Positions 1-9,783 of a DNA stretch of 64,000 nt are shown here, in pieces; within the stretch, counting starts at the first letter, position 1, and each line of letters starts with the position of its first letter. Location of the stretch: the NCBI RefSeq assembly GCF_024606225.1, contig NZ_JAGRPU010000001.1, positions 434,001 through 498,000 of the forward strand, given 5' to 3'. Position numbers and translations under genes: made by a program. Under the pieces are notes generated by a model that worked only from the letters and a program-made list of their open reading frames with translations, did no database searches and had not been told where the DNA came from. The stretch comes from Endozoicomonas sp. ISHI1. GTDB taxonomy: Bacteria > Pseudomonadota > Gammaproteobacteria > Pseudomonadales > Endozoicomonadaceae.

Positions 1-1402
1 TCAGCCTGTGCAGACGCATTTCCATGATGGCCTGAGCCTGGGCAGGTGATAAATAGTAGAGACCATCATCGCGAAGACCAAACTGTTCAGGCAATTCGTC
101 AGGCCGACAGGCATCGGCACCGGCACGTTCTGCCATTGCCAGCACGTGACCCGGCTGCCAACCCTGTGCCATAAGCTTTTCTTTAGCCTCTGCAGGCGTT
201 GGCGAGCCCTTGATTAAGGCAATCACCGGATCAATATTAGAAAGGGCTACTGCCAGACCTTCCAGCAAATGCCCTCGCTCACGAGCTTTACGCAGCTCAT
301 AAACGGTTCTGCGCGTCACTACTTCGCGACGATGACGAACAAAAGCTTCCAGCATCTCCTTAAGGTTCAGGAGTTTTGGCTGACCATCGACCAGCGCAAC
401 ATTGTTAATGCCAAATACACTTTCGAGCTGGGTTTGTGCGTAGAGGTTATTGAGAACAACGTCCGCAACTTCACCACGGCGCAACTCAATCACTACTCGC
501 ATACCGTCTTTATCAGACTCGTCGCGCAGCTCGGAAATACCTTCAATTTTCTTGTCTTTGACCAGCTCAGCGATCTTTTCAATCAATCGTGCCTTATTCA
601 GCTGATAAGGCAGCTCGGTAACAATGATGGTACTTTTATTTTTCTTTTCATCATGCTCGACATCTGCACGGGCCCGAATATAGATACGACCACGACCGGT
701 ACGATATGCCTGCAAAATACCCGCCCGACCATTAATGATGCCAGCAGTTGGAAAGTCCGGACCCGGAATATATTCCATCAGATCATCAACAGACAGGCTC
801 TCATCATCAATTAACGCGAGACAGCCTCTAACCACTTCAGTCAGGTTATGTGGTGGTATATTGGTTGCCATACCCACAGCAATACCGGCAGCACCATTCA
901 CCAGCAGATTGGGGATGCGGGTTGGCATGACGGCAGGAATCTGTTCCGTACCGTCGTAGTTGGGTACGTAATCGACCGTTTCCTTATCCAGATCAGCCAT
1001 GATGTCATGACTGATCTTCTGCATTCGGATCTCGGTATAACGCATGGCCGCTGCAGAGTCGCCGTCTACGGAACCGAAGTTCCCCTGTCCGTCTACTAAC
1101 ATGTACCGCAACGAAAATGGCTGCGCCATACGAACAATGGTGTCATATACAGCAGAGTCACCATGGGGGTGGTATTTACCAATGACGTCACCCACCACAC
1201 GAGCTGATTTCTTGTAGGGCTTGTTCCAGTCATTGCCCAGCTCGTTCATTGCGAAGAGGACGCGCCGGTGGACCGGCTTGAGTCCGTCACGCACATCAGG
1301 CAGTGCCCGCCCAACGATGACACTCATGGCGTAGTCCAGATAGGACTGCTTGAGTTCGTCTTCGATGTTTACCGGAAGAATCTCTTTGGCGATATCAGTC
1401 AT
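1..1402 (-). CDS. gyrA: DNA gyrase subunit A, N-terminal part (runs off the left edge)
   Basis: This is the ATP-dependent type II topoisomerase subunit that breaks and rejoins DNA. The first 467 codons are present; the 3' end lies outside the window. The protein starts [20 protein letters not shown] and carries the conserved breakage-reunion segment AAMRYTE with the active-site tyrosine. The quinolone-resistance region reads [11 protein letters not shown], so the serine and aspartate usually altered in resistant strains are wild type. The start ATG at 1402 matches the N-terminus of known GyrA proteins. The gene is divergent from ubiG, the arrangement found in many Gammaproteobacteria. Confidence 0.97.
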   Translation of the reverse strand, partial: MTDIAKEILPVNIEDELKQSYLDYAMSVIVGRALPDVRDGLKPVHRRVLFAMNELGNDWNKPYKKSARVVGDVIGKYHPHGDSAVYDTIVRMAQPFSLRYMLVDGQGNFGSVDGDSAAAMRYTEIRMQKISHDIMADLDKETVDYVPNYDGTEQIPAVMPTRIPNLLVNGAAGIAVGMATNIPPHNLTEVVRGCLALIDDESLSVDDLMEYIPGPDFPTAGIINGRAGILQAYRTGRGRIYIRARADVEHDEKKNKSTIIVTELPYQLNKARLIEKIAELVKDKKIEGISELRDESDKDGMRVVIELRRGEVADVVLNNLYAQTQLESVFGINNVALVDGQPKLLNLKEMLEAFVRHRREVVTRRTVYELRKARERGHLLEGLAVALSNIDPVIALIKGSPTPAEAKEKLMAQGWQPGHVLAMAERAGADACRPDELPEQFGLRDDGLYYLSPAQAQAIMEMRLHRL

Positions 1403-1822
1403 GTAAACCCAGTCGTCCTTTAGCTTGCGCCCAACGGATACCTGTCAGCATCCTTTCTCAACCCGGAAGGCCGAAAATCCGAATAATTCAATCAACAGGC
1501 AGCCATGTGAAAGCAATCATTCAGCTCCTGCCTGAGCAGAAAGGAAGCGTTGAAATGAATTTAACGATAAAAAAGGGCATGGCTGCTTTTTTTCATAATA
1601 AGTAGCAAATAATACCACAGCTGGCAGCCTTACTGCGAGCCAGTGTATGGCTTGACAACAATATTTATGAATAAAAAATGACACAAATGTACGACATAGT
1701 CGTCTCTTTAGTAGCTATATGACAGGAATACTTAACTATGAAAACTCTGTCTGTATAATGCGGACAAGAATACAGACTGCGCTGTTACTATCGGAAATCA
1801 ACCGCTTGAGAATCTGGACATT
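1403..1822. promoter_or_regulatory. Divergent gyrA/ubiG intergenic region with a candidate ubiG promoter
   Basis: This 420-bp gap has no convincing gene. A perfect TATAAT lies at 1754-1759 on the plus strand with a weak -35-like TTAACT 16 bp upstream (1732-1737), placing it about 64 bp before the ubiG start. On the minus strand TATTAT (rc of 1609-1614) is a possible -10 for gyrA, without a good -35. A TTGACA at 1652-1657 has no good partner hexamer. Confidence 0.4.
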
Positions 1823-2560
1823 ATGACTGCAAACCAGAACGAACCACGCCCGGTGCAAAACGTCGATCCAGCCGAAATTGCCAAATTTGAAGAGTTAGCC
1901 AGCCGATGGTGGGACATGGACGGCGAATTCAAGCCCCTGCACGAGATCAACCCGCTGCGCCTCAACTACATCGATGAGCGAGTGAGCCTGGCAGGAAAAA
2001 AAGTACTGGACGTTGGCTGTGGCGGAGGCATTCTCAGCGAATCAATGGCGCTTCGCGGTGCGGATGTTACCGGCATCGACATGGGCGATGCACCACTTTC
2101 CGTAGCTCGCTTACACAGTATGGAAAGCGAAGTTGAGGTCAACTACCGCAAGATTCCGGTGGAAGAACTGGCAGAAGAAATACCCGGCACCTTCGATGTG
2201 GTTACCTGTCTCGAAATGCTCGAACACGTTCCTGAACCGGCGTCCGTCATTCGTGCTTGTGAAAAGCTGCTCAAACCCGGCGGACAGATCTTCTTTGCTA
2301 CGATAAACCGCAATGCCAAATCCTGGTTGTTTGCCATCGTCGGGGCCGAGTACGTTCTTAAAATGCTTCCCAAGGGTACCCATGAACACAGTAAATTCAT
2401 TAAACCTCATGAGCTCTGCGGCTGGATGCGCCAGAGCGATCTGGAAGTAAACGACATGACAGGTATGATTTTCAACCCGTTTACCGGTGTCTACTCACTT
2501 AAGAAGTCGGACACTGACGTTAATTACCTGATTTATGGCAGCAAGCCAGAGGCCCAATGA
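1823..2560 (+). CDS. ubiG: Ubiquinone biosynthesis O-methyltransferase
   Basis: UbiG performs both O-methylations of ubiquinone synthesis using S-adenosylmethionine. The 245-residue length matches the family (about 240). The SAM-binding motif I reads [13 protein letters not shown], followed by an acidic residue after the second strand (VTGIDMG) and the post-motif [11 protein letters not shown]. It is the first gene of a tight operon: its last codons overlap the next start by ATGA. The neighbours mupP and yciK follow in the same order in Pseudomonas. Confidence 0.95.
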   Translation: MTANQNEPRPVQNVDPAEIAKFEELASRWWDMDGEFKPLHEINPLRLNYIDERVSLAGKKVLDVGCGGGILSESMALRGADVTGIDMGDAPLSVARLHSMESEVEVNYRKIPVEELAEEIPGTFDVVTCLEMLEHVPEPASVIRACEKLLKPGGQIFFATINRNAKSWLFAIVGAEYVLKMLPKGTHEHSKFIKPHELCGWMRQSDLEVNDMTGMIFNPFTGVYSLKKSDTDVNYLIYGSKPEAQ

Positions 2561-3288
2561 GAATCTTGATGAGTCAACCGAACACCATTGAAGGTATTTT
2601 TTTTGATCTGGACGGCACTCTGCTGGACACTTCGGAAGACTTCATTTTTACCGTCAACAAAATGCTGGCAGATGATCATCTGCCAGCAATGGATGGCGAG
2701 CTCATTCGAAGCTATGTTTCGGAAGGCTCGAGAAAGCTGGTTCAACTCGCATACGGTCTGGAGCCATCAGACCCGAAGGTAGAAAGCCTCAGGAACAGGC
2801 TTCTTGATGAATATAATGACTACATCAGCAATGATCGTAGGGAAAAAGCAGCAAAACTGTACGGCGGACTGCCAACACTGCTTGATGCTCTGGATGAAAG
2901 AGCCATTCCCTGGGGGGTCGTCACCAATAAACCTTCAGTTTACGCAAAAATTTTACTGGCTCAGGCTAACCTGAGCCACCGGTCAAAAACATTGATCTGT
3001 CCAGACCATGTCAGACTGACCAAGCCCAACCCCGAAGCTCTGCTACTGGCCTGCCAGCAGACGGACGCTAATCCGGCAAAGTGCATTTATGTGGGTGATC
3101 ATTGGCGCGACATTGAGGCTGGCAGAAATGCAGACATGGTGACTATTGCCGCACTCTATGGTTTTATCAGTCCCAAAGATACGCCGGATCAGTGGCACGC
3201 TGATTACAACGTCTCATCCGCAGAAGAGATTCTTCCGCTGCTGGAAAAGTACAAGTGGCAGCTACCACGGAGAGCAACACATGTTTAA
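2557..3288 (+). CDS. mupP: HAD-family phosphatase, probable N-acetylmuramic acid 6-phosphate phosphatase
   Basis: This is a HAD-superfamily hydrolase of the Gph/MupP group. Motif I is [11 protein letters not shown] near residue 20 and the acidic motif IV is [12 protein letters not shown] near residue 180; a conserved lysine lies in TKPNP. In Pseudomonas the gene directly after ubiG encodes MupP, which dephosphorylates MurNAc-6-phosphate in peptidoglycan recycling. Sequence alone does not separate this from phosphoglycolate phosphatase, so the name rests on synteny. The start overlaps ubiG by four bases; an internal ATG at 2569 (MSQPNTIEG) is an alternative. Confidence 0.85.
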   Translation: MRILMSQPNTIEGIFFDLDGTLLDTSEDFIFTVNKMLADDHLPAMDGELIRSYVSEGSRKLVQLAYGLEPSDPKVESLRNRLLDEYNDYISNDRREKAAKLYGGLPTLLDALDERAIPWGVVTNKPSVYAKILLAQANLSHRSKTLICPDHVRLTKPNPEALLLACQQTDANPAKCIYVGDHWRDIEAGRNADMVTIAALYGFISPKDTPDQWHADYNVSSAEEILPLLEKYKWQLPRRATHV

Positions 3289-4054
3289 ATATACTGCACC
3301 CGACAACCTCCTCCGGGACAAAATTATCCTGATCACTGGTGCTGGCAGTGGTATTGGCCGAACGGCAGCACTGACCTTTGCACGCCACGGCGCTACCGTC
3401 ATCTTGCTGGGCAGAACCATCAGCAAGCTTGAAGAGGTCTATGACGAGATTGAAGGAAATGGCTGGCCCCAGGCGGCCATTTATCCCATGAACCTCGCCG
3501 GAGCTTCAGAACAGGACTATGCGAACCTGGCGGAAACTCTGGATAAAGAATTTGGCAGACTGGATGGGCTCCTGCACAATGCAGGCCTGCTGGGCGAACT
3601 GAAAACCATTGCACAATTTGAACTGGATAAATGGAATGAAGTCATGCACGTTAATTTGACTGCCCCCTTCCTGCTGTCAAGAGAACTGCTCCCTCTGCTT
3701 CGCAACGCTGAATCCGGTTCCATTGCCTTCACTTCCTCCAGCGTTGGTCATAAAGGACGCGCTCACTGGGGAGCCTATAGCATCTCAAAATTTGCTACCG
3801 AAGGCCTGATGCAGGTGATGGCAGATGAAGAAGACGGCCTCAGCCAGGTAAGAGTCAACACCATTAATCCCGGTGGCACACGGACAGCCATGAGAGCCTC
3901 TGCCTACCCCGGTGAAGACCCGATGAGCCGCCCAACACCTGAAGATATTATGCCAGTCTATCTGTATCTGATGGGTGACGACAGCCATTCGGTCAGCGGT
4001 AAAGCTTTTCATGCCCAGCTTCCAGGTGATCCAGAGAACATTGCAACACTCTGA
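3281..4054 (+). CDS. yciK: YciK-family short-chain oxidoreductase
   Basis: This is a 257-residue classical short-chain dehydrogenase. The cofactor motif TGAGSGIGR lies near residue 20, the NAG motif appears as LHNAGLLG, and the catalytic Ser and Tyr-x-x-x-Lys appear as SSSVGHKG and YSISK. Length and the N-terminal YTAPDNLLRDKIILITGAG match E. coli YciK (252 residues), whose physiological substrate is not established. The ATG at 3281 overlaps the end of mupP by eight bases; upstream in-frame sequence is mupP coding and was excluded. It is the last gene of the operon, followed by a terminator hairpin. Confidence 0.9.
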   Translation: MFKYTAPDNLLRDKIILITGAGSGIGRTAALTFARHGATVILLGRTISKLEEVYDEIEGNGWPQAAIYPMNLAGASEQDYANLAETLDKEFGRLDGLLHNAGLLGELKTIAQFELDKWNEVMHVNLTAPFLLSRELLPLLRNAESGSIAFTSSSVGHKGRAHWGAYSISKFATEGLMQVMADEEDGLSQVRVNTINPGGTRTAMRASAYPGEDPMSRPTPEDIMPVYLYLMGDDSHSVSGKAFHAQLPGDPENIATL

Positions 4055-4064
4055 CATTGTCTTA

Positions 4065-4087
4065 TGACCCACTCAGCCAGTGGGTCA
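4065..4087 (+). terminator. Rho-independent terminator after yciK
   Basis: A perfect 9-bp stem (TGACCCACT / AGTGGGTCA) with a 5-base loop begins ten bases after the yciK stop and is followed by the T-rich CTCTTTACCTT. It would end the ubiG-mupP-yciK transcript. Confidence 0.7.
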
Positions 4088-4200
4088 CTCTTTACCTTAC
4101 CTGTTTACAACCCGTTACAAAAAAAACATGCCCTCCCGAAAGCCTCGACTAGGTTTTAACGTCGATAACTCAACGATAAATCAATCATAGCGAGGATTTC

Positions 4201-5841
4201 ATGCCAAGAATTCACCCCCCTGTTCTGCTCTTGCTGGCAGCCTGCGCACCTGTTTCGGCAGCACTTTCTGCAGTTTATTCTCAGAAAGAGTTGAATGAAG
4301 AAAAAGTCGTTGGCTCTAACTGGCAACAGCACTCTCCTGAATATGAAGCACTCGTGCACCAGTCATTCAACATAGCCAGAGACAACCTCGCCAGCGCATT
4401 TAATGAGTTACCTGAAGGCAAGCGTGCCGCGATAGTGACCGATATTGACGACACTTTAATCGATGGCACCGTATATTTCTCAAGCATGGTCGGAACCGGT
4501 GGTGCACGAAGCACAGATGCCACTATTGCCTGGTGGAGAGAACAAAGGATGGAAGCCTTACCCGGTGCCGTGGATTTTTTAAATGAGATTGACCAGCAAA
4601 GCATAGACATCTTCTACGTCAGTGGTCGTTTCAATGAGGCTAAAGACATTTCGATGGCCAAACTGAAAGCATTGGGATTCCCAATCAAAGGCCCTGAATA
4701 TCTGCTTTTTCAGCAAACAGACAATAGAACACTGAGCAAAGAAGACCATCGTCAGAAAATCAGAGACAAGGGCTATCAGATACTTATGCTTCTGGGTGAC
4801 CAGCTGGATGATCTTGCAGAAGTGGAAGGCCACCACTTTACTGAGAGACAGCAATGGGTTCACCAAAATCGCAGCCGATTCGGCAAAGATTGGATCAGCT
4901 TCCCCAACCTTGTTTATGGAAGCTGGGAGTCTGCGGCTGTGACTGAAAACTTCAGCCAATTGTCGCCCCAGAAAAAGCACATTGCCAACCTGAATGCGCT
5001 GAACCACTCTCACTTCAGCCAGATACGGGATCCTGCCTTCGCCCAGCACAATATTAATGCAATGCTCTGGATGTACTCATCAGCCGATTATCATGCCCTG
5101 ACGCAGCAAGCATTCAATCACTCCACCAAAATACTGGAAAAACTGACTCAGAAAACGATGGAAAACCCCGTTATTGTTGTAGACATCAACGGTACCATTC
5201 TGCAATACACCCCCCTAAATCCCGACCTCATCCGGCCTGCATCAGGATCAGAACACGATAAAGACAGCTGGTGCCTTGAACAACAGAAAAATGCCAAGCC
5301 GATCCCCGGTGCACGGGAGTTTCTCACTGCGGCAAAGGAAAAAGGGTTTGATATATTCTATGTTTCCGAGCAACCTATGTCGTCAGGCCGCCAGGGCAAC
5401 AGGAAAGACTTTGAAGAACTAACCGTCAAACAGCTGAAAAAGCTGGGCTACCCGGATGCAGATGAAACCCATATCGTACTAAAAGGAGAATACTGCTCAG
5501 AGGTTGATCTTAAGAACTGCACAAAAATCTTTCAGCGTCGTGCGATCACTAACGGGCAGGTCGATAGAAAAAAACATCAGATCGCACTTTATATCGGTGA
5601 CACACTCTCCGACTTTGATCTTGAAGAAAATGGCTATAATCCTGACCTGAAAGTATCTGTGACTGCGAACAAAGACCTGTTTGGCCGTCAGTATGTGGTC
5701 ATTCCCAACCCAATAGATACATACCGACTTGTTACTATCTACAACGAATATGCCGGTAAGCCTATTGGTGATTTATCACGTGAAGAACAAGCTAATGTCA
5801 GGCGAAAAATGATCAGGAACTGGCCGGGGAAGCCTTTTTGA
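4201..5841 (+). CDS. Tandem-domain HAD acid phosphatase lipoprotein (class III, e(P4)-like)
   Basis: This 546-residue protein has two copies of the lipoprotein e(P4)/class B acid phosphatase HAD fold. The N-terminus is hydrophobic and contains a lipobox-like LAAC ending at Cys15, so it is probably an outer-membrane lipoprotein. Domain 1 has the nucleophile motif TDIDDT (Asp81, Asp83) and an acidic LLGDQLDD near residue 200. Domain 2 has DINGT (Asp328) where the second aspartate is Asn330, and YIGDTLSDFD near its end. Known relatives dephosphorylate nucleotides and phosphomonoesters at the cell surface. Domain 2 probably lacks normal phosphatase activity because the usual acid/base aspartate is missing. 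The ATG at 4201 has GAGGA upstream. Confidence 0.8.
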   Translation: MPRIHPPVLLLLAACAPVSAALSAVYSQKELNEEKVVGSNWQQHSPEYEALVHQSFNIARDNLASAFNELPEGKRAAIVTDIDDTLIDGTVYFSSMVGTGGARSTDATIAWWREQRMEALPGAVDFLNEIDQQSIDIFYVSGRFNEAKDISMAKLKALGFPIKGPEYLLFQQTDNRTLSKEDHRQKIRDKGYQILMLLGDQLDDLAEVEGHHFTERQQWVHQNRSRFGKDWISFPNLVYGSWESAAVTENFSQLSPQKKHIANLNALNHSHFSQIRDPAFAQHNINAMLWMYSSADYHALTQQAFNHSTKILEKLTQKTMENPVIVVDINGTILQYTPLNPDLIRPASGSEHDKDSWCLEQQKNAKPIPGAREFLTAAKEKGFDIFYVSEQPMSSGRQGNRKDFEELTVKQLKKLGYPDADETHIVLKGEYCSEVDLKNCTKIFQRRAITNGQVDRKKHQIALYIGDTLSDFDLEENGYNPDLKVSVTANKDLFGRQYVVIPNPIDTYRLVTIYNEYAGKPIGDLSREEQANVRRKMIRNWPGKPF

Positions 5842-6217
5842 CCGCCAATTCAGGATAGCCTGTTTCTCTGTCTACTTCACGGGTGAAACAGGTATCGTTA
5901 AGAATGCCCACCACTATTTCAGCTGTGGTTGCGATTATAGACCCCTGTTTTAAATGACCGCCCAGAACACGCCCTTGCTTGTCCGCTACACAGATATGCA
6001 AATGCAGCCCTGACGGACAACAGGTACCTGAAAGAGAAAGAATTTCGAAGGGGCCCTGAAGTATCTTTTCCTGTTCGGCTCCGGCCAACCTGAGAGACAA
6101 GACTTTCAGACTTCCGACACAGGACAACAGACAAGCTGCAGGCCATTCCTTTGCGAGGGTCTGTAGTTCGAGATAGGGATCATCGCCAGGAAGCAAACGT
6201 TGACTATGGGTTTTCAT
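5813..6217 (-). CDS. PPC (DUF296) domain protein
   Basis: This 134-residue protein consists of a single PPC/DUF296 domain, recognisable from LLSCVGSLKVLSLRLAG, the central EILSLSGT...GLHLHICVAD segment and the trailing GGHLKQGSIIATTAEI and TGYPEL. In plants this domain accompanies AT-hooks; stand-alone bacterial forms have no settled function. I start it at ATG 6217 (MKTHSQRLLPGDD), because the longer reading adds 31 residues unlike the family. Its 3' end overlaps the convergent acid-phosphatase gene by 29 bp. Confidence 0.8.
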   Translation of the reverse strand: MKTHSQRLLPGDDPYLELQTLAKEWPAACLLSCVGSLKVLSLRLAGAEQEKILQGPFEILSLSGTCCPSGLHLHICVADKQGRVLGGHLKQGSIIATTAEIVVGILNDTCFTREVDRETGYPELAVKKASPASS

Positions 6218-6688
6218 AACACTCAGATCCGGCTTTCGATAGAGAGAGCTTAACAAACAAAAAGAAGAAGACAAACCAGCAGACAAGCACAGGTCATTGA
6301 ACGAGAGCAAAGACAGTCTGCCATACCGGGCTCATTTCTCGAAAAGCTCGGCTATCGACCAGATAAACGATCGTGGCATAGATAAACTACCTTATAGATG
6401 GCGTGACTGTCCTTTCGTGGAATGATGGCTACACTGAAATACTTCAGAGCCTTGGTAGAAGCCAAGTTTCGCATCTTGGTAAACAAATGACTTGATTTTA
6501 TGAACTTTATTGAGGGTAATTTTTATTGGCATCATCGGTGTTTTTATGGTTATTTTGCCTGCAAACAAAAAACCTACCAAAAATCAGCCGCTGGCGCTTC
6601 TCCCTCTCAAATTGACTCATTTTTACCCACAGATATCCCTGAAGGGTCATGAAAACTTGTTCATAACAGACACTATAAGGCATTCGCT
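6218..6688. other. AT-rich intergenic stretch, no gene supported
   Basis: Only short, overlapping open frames on both strands occur here, none with a credible ribosome-binding site plus family resemblance. AT content rises toward the sulfotransferase-like gene, suggesting that the junction is part of acquired DNA. Confidence 0.4.
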
Positions 6689-7726
6689 ATGTTTATTTCG
6701 TCCGATGACGATTCTATTAAAAACACGCTAACCTCTACAATATACTCATTTGGGTCTTCGTGTGATGGTATATATGGGCAGATGGTATTTTTTCCTAATG
6801 GCATTATCCATGGCTATGCTCATCCAAATGAATGCTATTGGGGTTTAGAAAATGGAGTATTAATTTTTTATGATGTTAATAGAGTTATATCTGCTAGCTT
6901 TGACTTCTCAGAAAGACTAAACACCTGGATAGGGATTTCAAAAGGTCAAAAGTGGCCTTTATTCTTAGTACCGGTTATTGAAATCGACAGCCCGGTTAAC
7001 TCCGGACTATCAATTTTTATTAATAGCATACCAAAATCAGGCACCTATTTTCTGGAGAAAGTATTCACTAGTTTAGGTATGAAGTCATCAGGACTCCACC
7101 TTTCAGGGCGAACCACCATTCACGATAACCGCGGTATTGATAACATACACTTTCAGCCGTCTAATCAATATATAAGGTGCGACTTGAGTCTGTTGGCTAG
7201 TTTACTTGCTGATACAAATACTATTACGGTGGGCCATATAGAATATGTTGACGTTGTAAATAAATTTTCTGACTCAGGAATAAAGGTTATATCTGTAGTG
7301 AGAAATTTAAGAGATGTACTCGTAAGTTTGATGAACTTTAAGGAGCAAAAAGTAAAAGAAAGTAGTTGTGCAGAAAGCCTATGGAAAAAACAGGTTGGCC
7401 CAAGCAAACTAGAAGCATTTCTATGTTATTACCACAGTCTAGATATTCAGCACATTAAAAGCGTAACCGCAGCGATCATTGAATCTGAAACTGATGTTGT
7501 TAAGTATGAGGAACTCGTCAACGGAAATTTCCCCTTATCTGTTGTGAACGATTATTCACAGTTAAGCGAAATTGAGGAACACCTCAAGAGAAACCTGAAT
7601 GTTTCTACTTCAACTTACTCAGGACAGAGGTCTAATTTTTCTGACTTTTGGAGTATTGATATGGATAAATATTTTTTTGACTCAGGTTTGTACGAGTTAA
7701 ACGCTAAACTCGGCTATGAAGAGTAA
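6689..7726 (+). CDS. Sulfotransferase-like protein with an N-terminal accessory domain
   Basis: The C-terminal two thirds look like a PAPS-dependent sulfotransferase. The 5'-phosphosulfate loop is SIPKSGTYF (residues 113-121) and the 3'-phosphate-binding motif is VVRNLRDVLVS (residues 203-213). The first roughly 95 residues form a separate beta-rich-looking segment with HPNECYWGLENGVLIFYD, reminiscent of small modules in carbohydrate-modifying proteins. No signal peptide is seen. The substrate is unknown; a surface glycan is plausible. The gene is distinctly AT-rich relative to its neighbours, pointing to horizontal transfer. AAGG lies upstream of the ATG at 6689. Confidence 0.7.
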   Translation: MFISSDDDSIKNTLTSTIYSFGSSCDGIYGQMVFFPNGIIHGYAHPNECYWGLENGVLIFYDVNRVISASFDFSERLNTWIGISKGQKWPLFLVPVIEIDSPVNSGLSIFINSIPKSGTYFLEKVFTSLGMKSSGLHLSGRTTIHDNRGIDNIHFQPSNQYIRCDLSLLASLLADTNTITVGHIEYVDVVNKFSDSGIKVISVVRNLRDVLVSLMNFKEQKVKESSCAESLWKKQVGPSKLEAFLCYYHSLDIQHIKSVTAAIIESETDVVKYEELVNGNFPLSVVNDYSQLSEIEEHLKRNLNVSTSTYSGQRSNFSDFWSIDMDKYFFDSGLYELNAKLGYEE

Positions 7727-7755
7727 TTAGTAGGTAAGTCCTGAGAAATATCAAT

Positions 7756-8613
7756 CTACTGGAGCAACTGCCAATACATGAGCCCTTCTTCCTGATCTCC
7801 AACAAACCATTGAATCCGGAAACGACTGGAGCCAATAGCATCTTCCCTCAGTCTGGATTGGAGGAGGCTTTTGAATTGTTGCAACTGCCTGCTGAGACTG
7901 TCCACCTCAGAGACTCTCTCAGCTGATGCTGACTCGACCGTGATCAATAGGGGCTTGGTCTGGTTTTCAAAAGCTTTTAGCAGAAACTTGTAGGCCTCTG
8001 AGCGGGCTAAAGTAAATGAACTGGTGGGTAAGGAGGTCAAGACAACCTGATTACTCCTCACTACTTTTGTCTTACCGGCTGTGAAGATATCGACCAGAGC
8101 ATACTCTCTTTTGTCACCTCTTCGAACGGTATAGACCAGGTAATAAACAGTCTTGCCATTGATCTTCTTTTCACCCAGAAAATAGGCCTGAGTCTTATCA
8201 AGGCCGTACAAACGGGCTATATCGAAGACATTATTAGCCCAGAAGTTGCTGGCTCCACAGCTGAAACGCTCGCAGCTGAAAACAGGTGCGACCCCCAGTT
8301 TTTCAAACTGCTCTGTAAAAAATCGATAGGCTTCGTCGCTGCTTCTGCCACTGGGCAGAAGATAGAGCTTTCGATCCAGAGAGCCATCCAGCCATTGATC
8401 TGAGTCAGCCGTCACGACCCCATTCACTTTCTTCATGGCACTGCTGATGACGGGGTAGCTGGTCACTTGTTGTTTGAATTCAAGATTGAGAGTGGCATTA
8501 GGAAACGGGGCTATTTCATCAGCAGAGACCATGACAGGTAAAATGAAGAGTCCGGCCAACATTAAAGAAGATGTTTGCCACAGCAAAGAATAAAAAATAG
8601 TCATAGATTCCAT
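7756..8613 (-). CDS. DUF4892-type secreted protein
   Basis: This 285-residue protein has a signal peptide (MESMTIFYSLL... ending about PVMVSA) and resembles the DUF4892 family, with the typical segment FSCERFSCGASNFWANNVF near its centre and a YFLGEK motif after it. Family members are periplasmic or outer-membrane-associated proteins of unknown role in Pseudomonas and relatives. The start is placed at ATG 8613 because GGGAG lies six bases upstream; the longer reading would begin with TTG inside that site. Confidence 0.65.
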   Translation of the reverse strand: MESMTIFYSLLWQTSSLMLAGLFILPVMVSADEIAPFPNATLNLEFKQQVTSYPVISSAMKKVNGVVTADSDQWLDGSLDRKLYLLPSGRSSDEAYRFFTEQFEKLGVAPVFSCERFSCGASNFWANNVFDIARLYGLDKTQAYFLGEKKINGKTVYYLVYTVRRGDKREYALVDIFTAGKTKVVRSNQVVLTSLPTSSFTLARSEAYKFLLKAFENQTKPLLITVESASAERVSEVDSLSRQLQQFKSLLQSRLREDAIGSSRFRIQWFVGDQEEGLMYWQLLQ

Positions 8614-8690
8614 TTCACTCCCGATCAATGAAATACAGCTTTTTCATGAGAGAAAATCAACTGATCAAACACCTGACCAGCCGAACACAA

Positions 8691-9539
8691 TCAATAACTC
8701 ATCACAGTATTCACTAAGGTGGCCACAGAACCGGTCTCCCCATCCATATGGAAGTGATGGGAGCCTGACATCGGATAAAACTGGATATTTTTCAGACGTT
8801 CACGGTATGGTTCAATCAGAGCGTCAACGTAACCTTCCTTTGCGTAGAGCATGTGTGCATCACAGCTCATCTGCTCTGCAAAGGCCAGTGCCTGTTCTTC
8901 TGTAAAACGTGTGGGTGAAGGCAATTTCAGACGTGGATCCGTTCGCCAGGTCCAGGCATCACCGTCCTGAAATAACGCTCGCTCCACCAGCAAAGCCGAA
9001 GAATCGCGCGTTACTGGAAATTGTCCCAGACAACGTACTCGAATAGCATGCTCCAAAGAGCGATAACGATTCACCGGCTTACCTTTTCGAAAGGATTTTC
9101 TTTCCTGAATGTACGCCGCCAGTGCATTGGGAGTATCTTCCGGTTTTCTGGGCATGGGAAAAAGTCCATCGAGCAAAATCGCTTTCTTAACCCGATCACC
9201 CAAAATGGCTGAAGCCATCACCGAAACAATGGCTCCCATTGAATGCCCGATTAAACTGAATGAGTCCAATTCAAGGCTATCAACGATTCCAACCAGATCT
9301 TCGACGTAGTGCCAGATGGAATAGTCGACTTCATCCGGTCTATGAGAAGAACGTCCATGACCGGCCTGATCAATGGCAAGCAGACGTACATTTTTAAGAA
9401 AGGGCGCCAGAGGAGCAAAACTGGCGGCGTTATCCAGCCAGCCATGCAGAGCAATCAAAGGCTTTCCGTCCGGGTCGCCCCACTCCTGACCGGAGAAGTT
9501 CATCCGCCCGATACTGATTTCTATGTCTCTAGGCTCCAT
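8691..9539 (-). CDS. Alpha/beta hydrolase (serine hydrolase-like)
   Basis: This 282-residue alpha/beta hydrolase has an oxyanion-hole HGWLDNAASF near residue 33, the nucleophile elbow GHSMGA with catalytic serine, and a C-terminal histidine in SGSHHFHMD. The pattern DQAGHGRS after strand 4 and the overall layout resemble the SERHL/epoxide-hydrolase-like branch. The substrate cannot be predicted. No signal peptide is present. GAGAGAG precedes the ATG. Confidence 0.85.
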   Translation of the reverse strand: MEPRDIEISIGRMNFSGQEWGDPDGKPLIALHGWLDNAASFAPLAPFLKNVRLLAIDQAGHGRSSHRPDEVDYSIWHYVEDLVGIVDSLELDSFSLIGHSMGAIVSVMASAILGDRVKKAILLDGLFPMPRKPEDTPNALAAYIQERKSFRKGKPVNRYRSLEHAIRVRCLGQFPVTRDSSALLVERALFQDGDAWTWRTDPRLKLPSPTRFTEEQALAFAEQMSCDAHMLYAKEGYVDALIEPYRERLKNIQFYPMSGSHHFHMDGETGSVATLVNTVMSY

Positions 9540-9783
9540 AGCTCTCTCTTGTTAGCCTCTCGATCTTCTGCGCGACAGTTTATTATTGTTTTCGCCATAG
9601 ATCATGGCAAGGAGCCTGTCGGACTCATCATAATGGTTTCCAGCGGTTGTATTCATTCTTGCAAGCGGTTCAGACCAGTGGTTAATGACAGAATCTATCT
9701 GAAAGCAGCCCCGCAGGAATGCCGAAAAATTATCAGGATCTTAATGGTAAAGCAACTGCTCCCCTGTGCAAGTCGGGGTATGT

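Noticed and set aside
269-1099. Plus-strand open frames over gyrA
   Set aside because: They are antisense to a clearly recognised gyrA reading and have no family resemblance.
6510-6731. Possible 73-residue protein before the sulfotransferase gene
   Set aside because: It overlaps the next gene's start, has no homologue-like features and no good ribosome-binding site.
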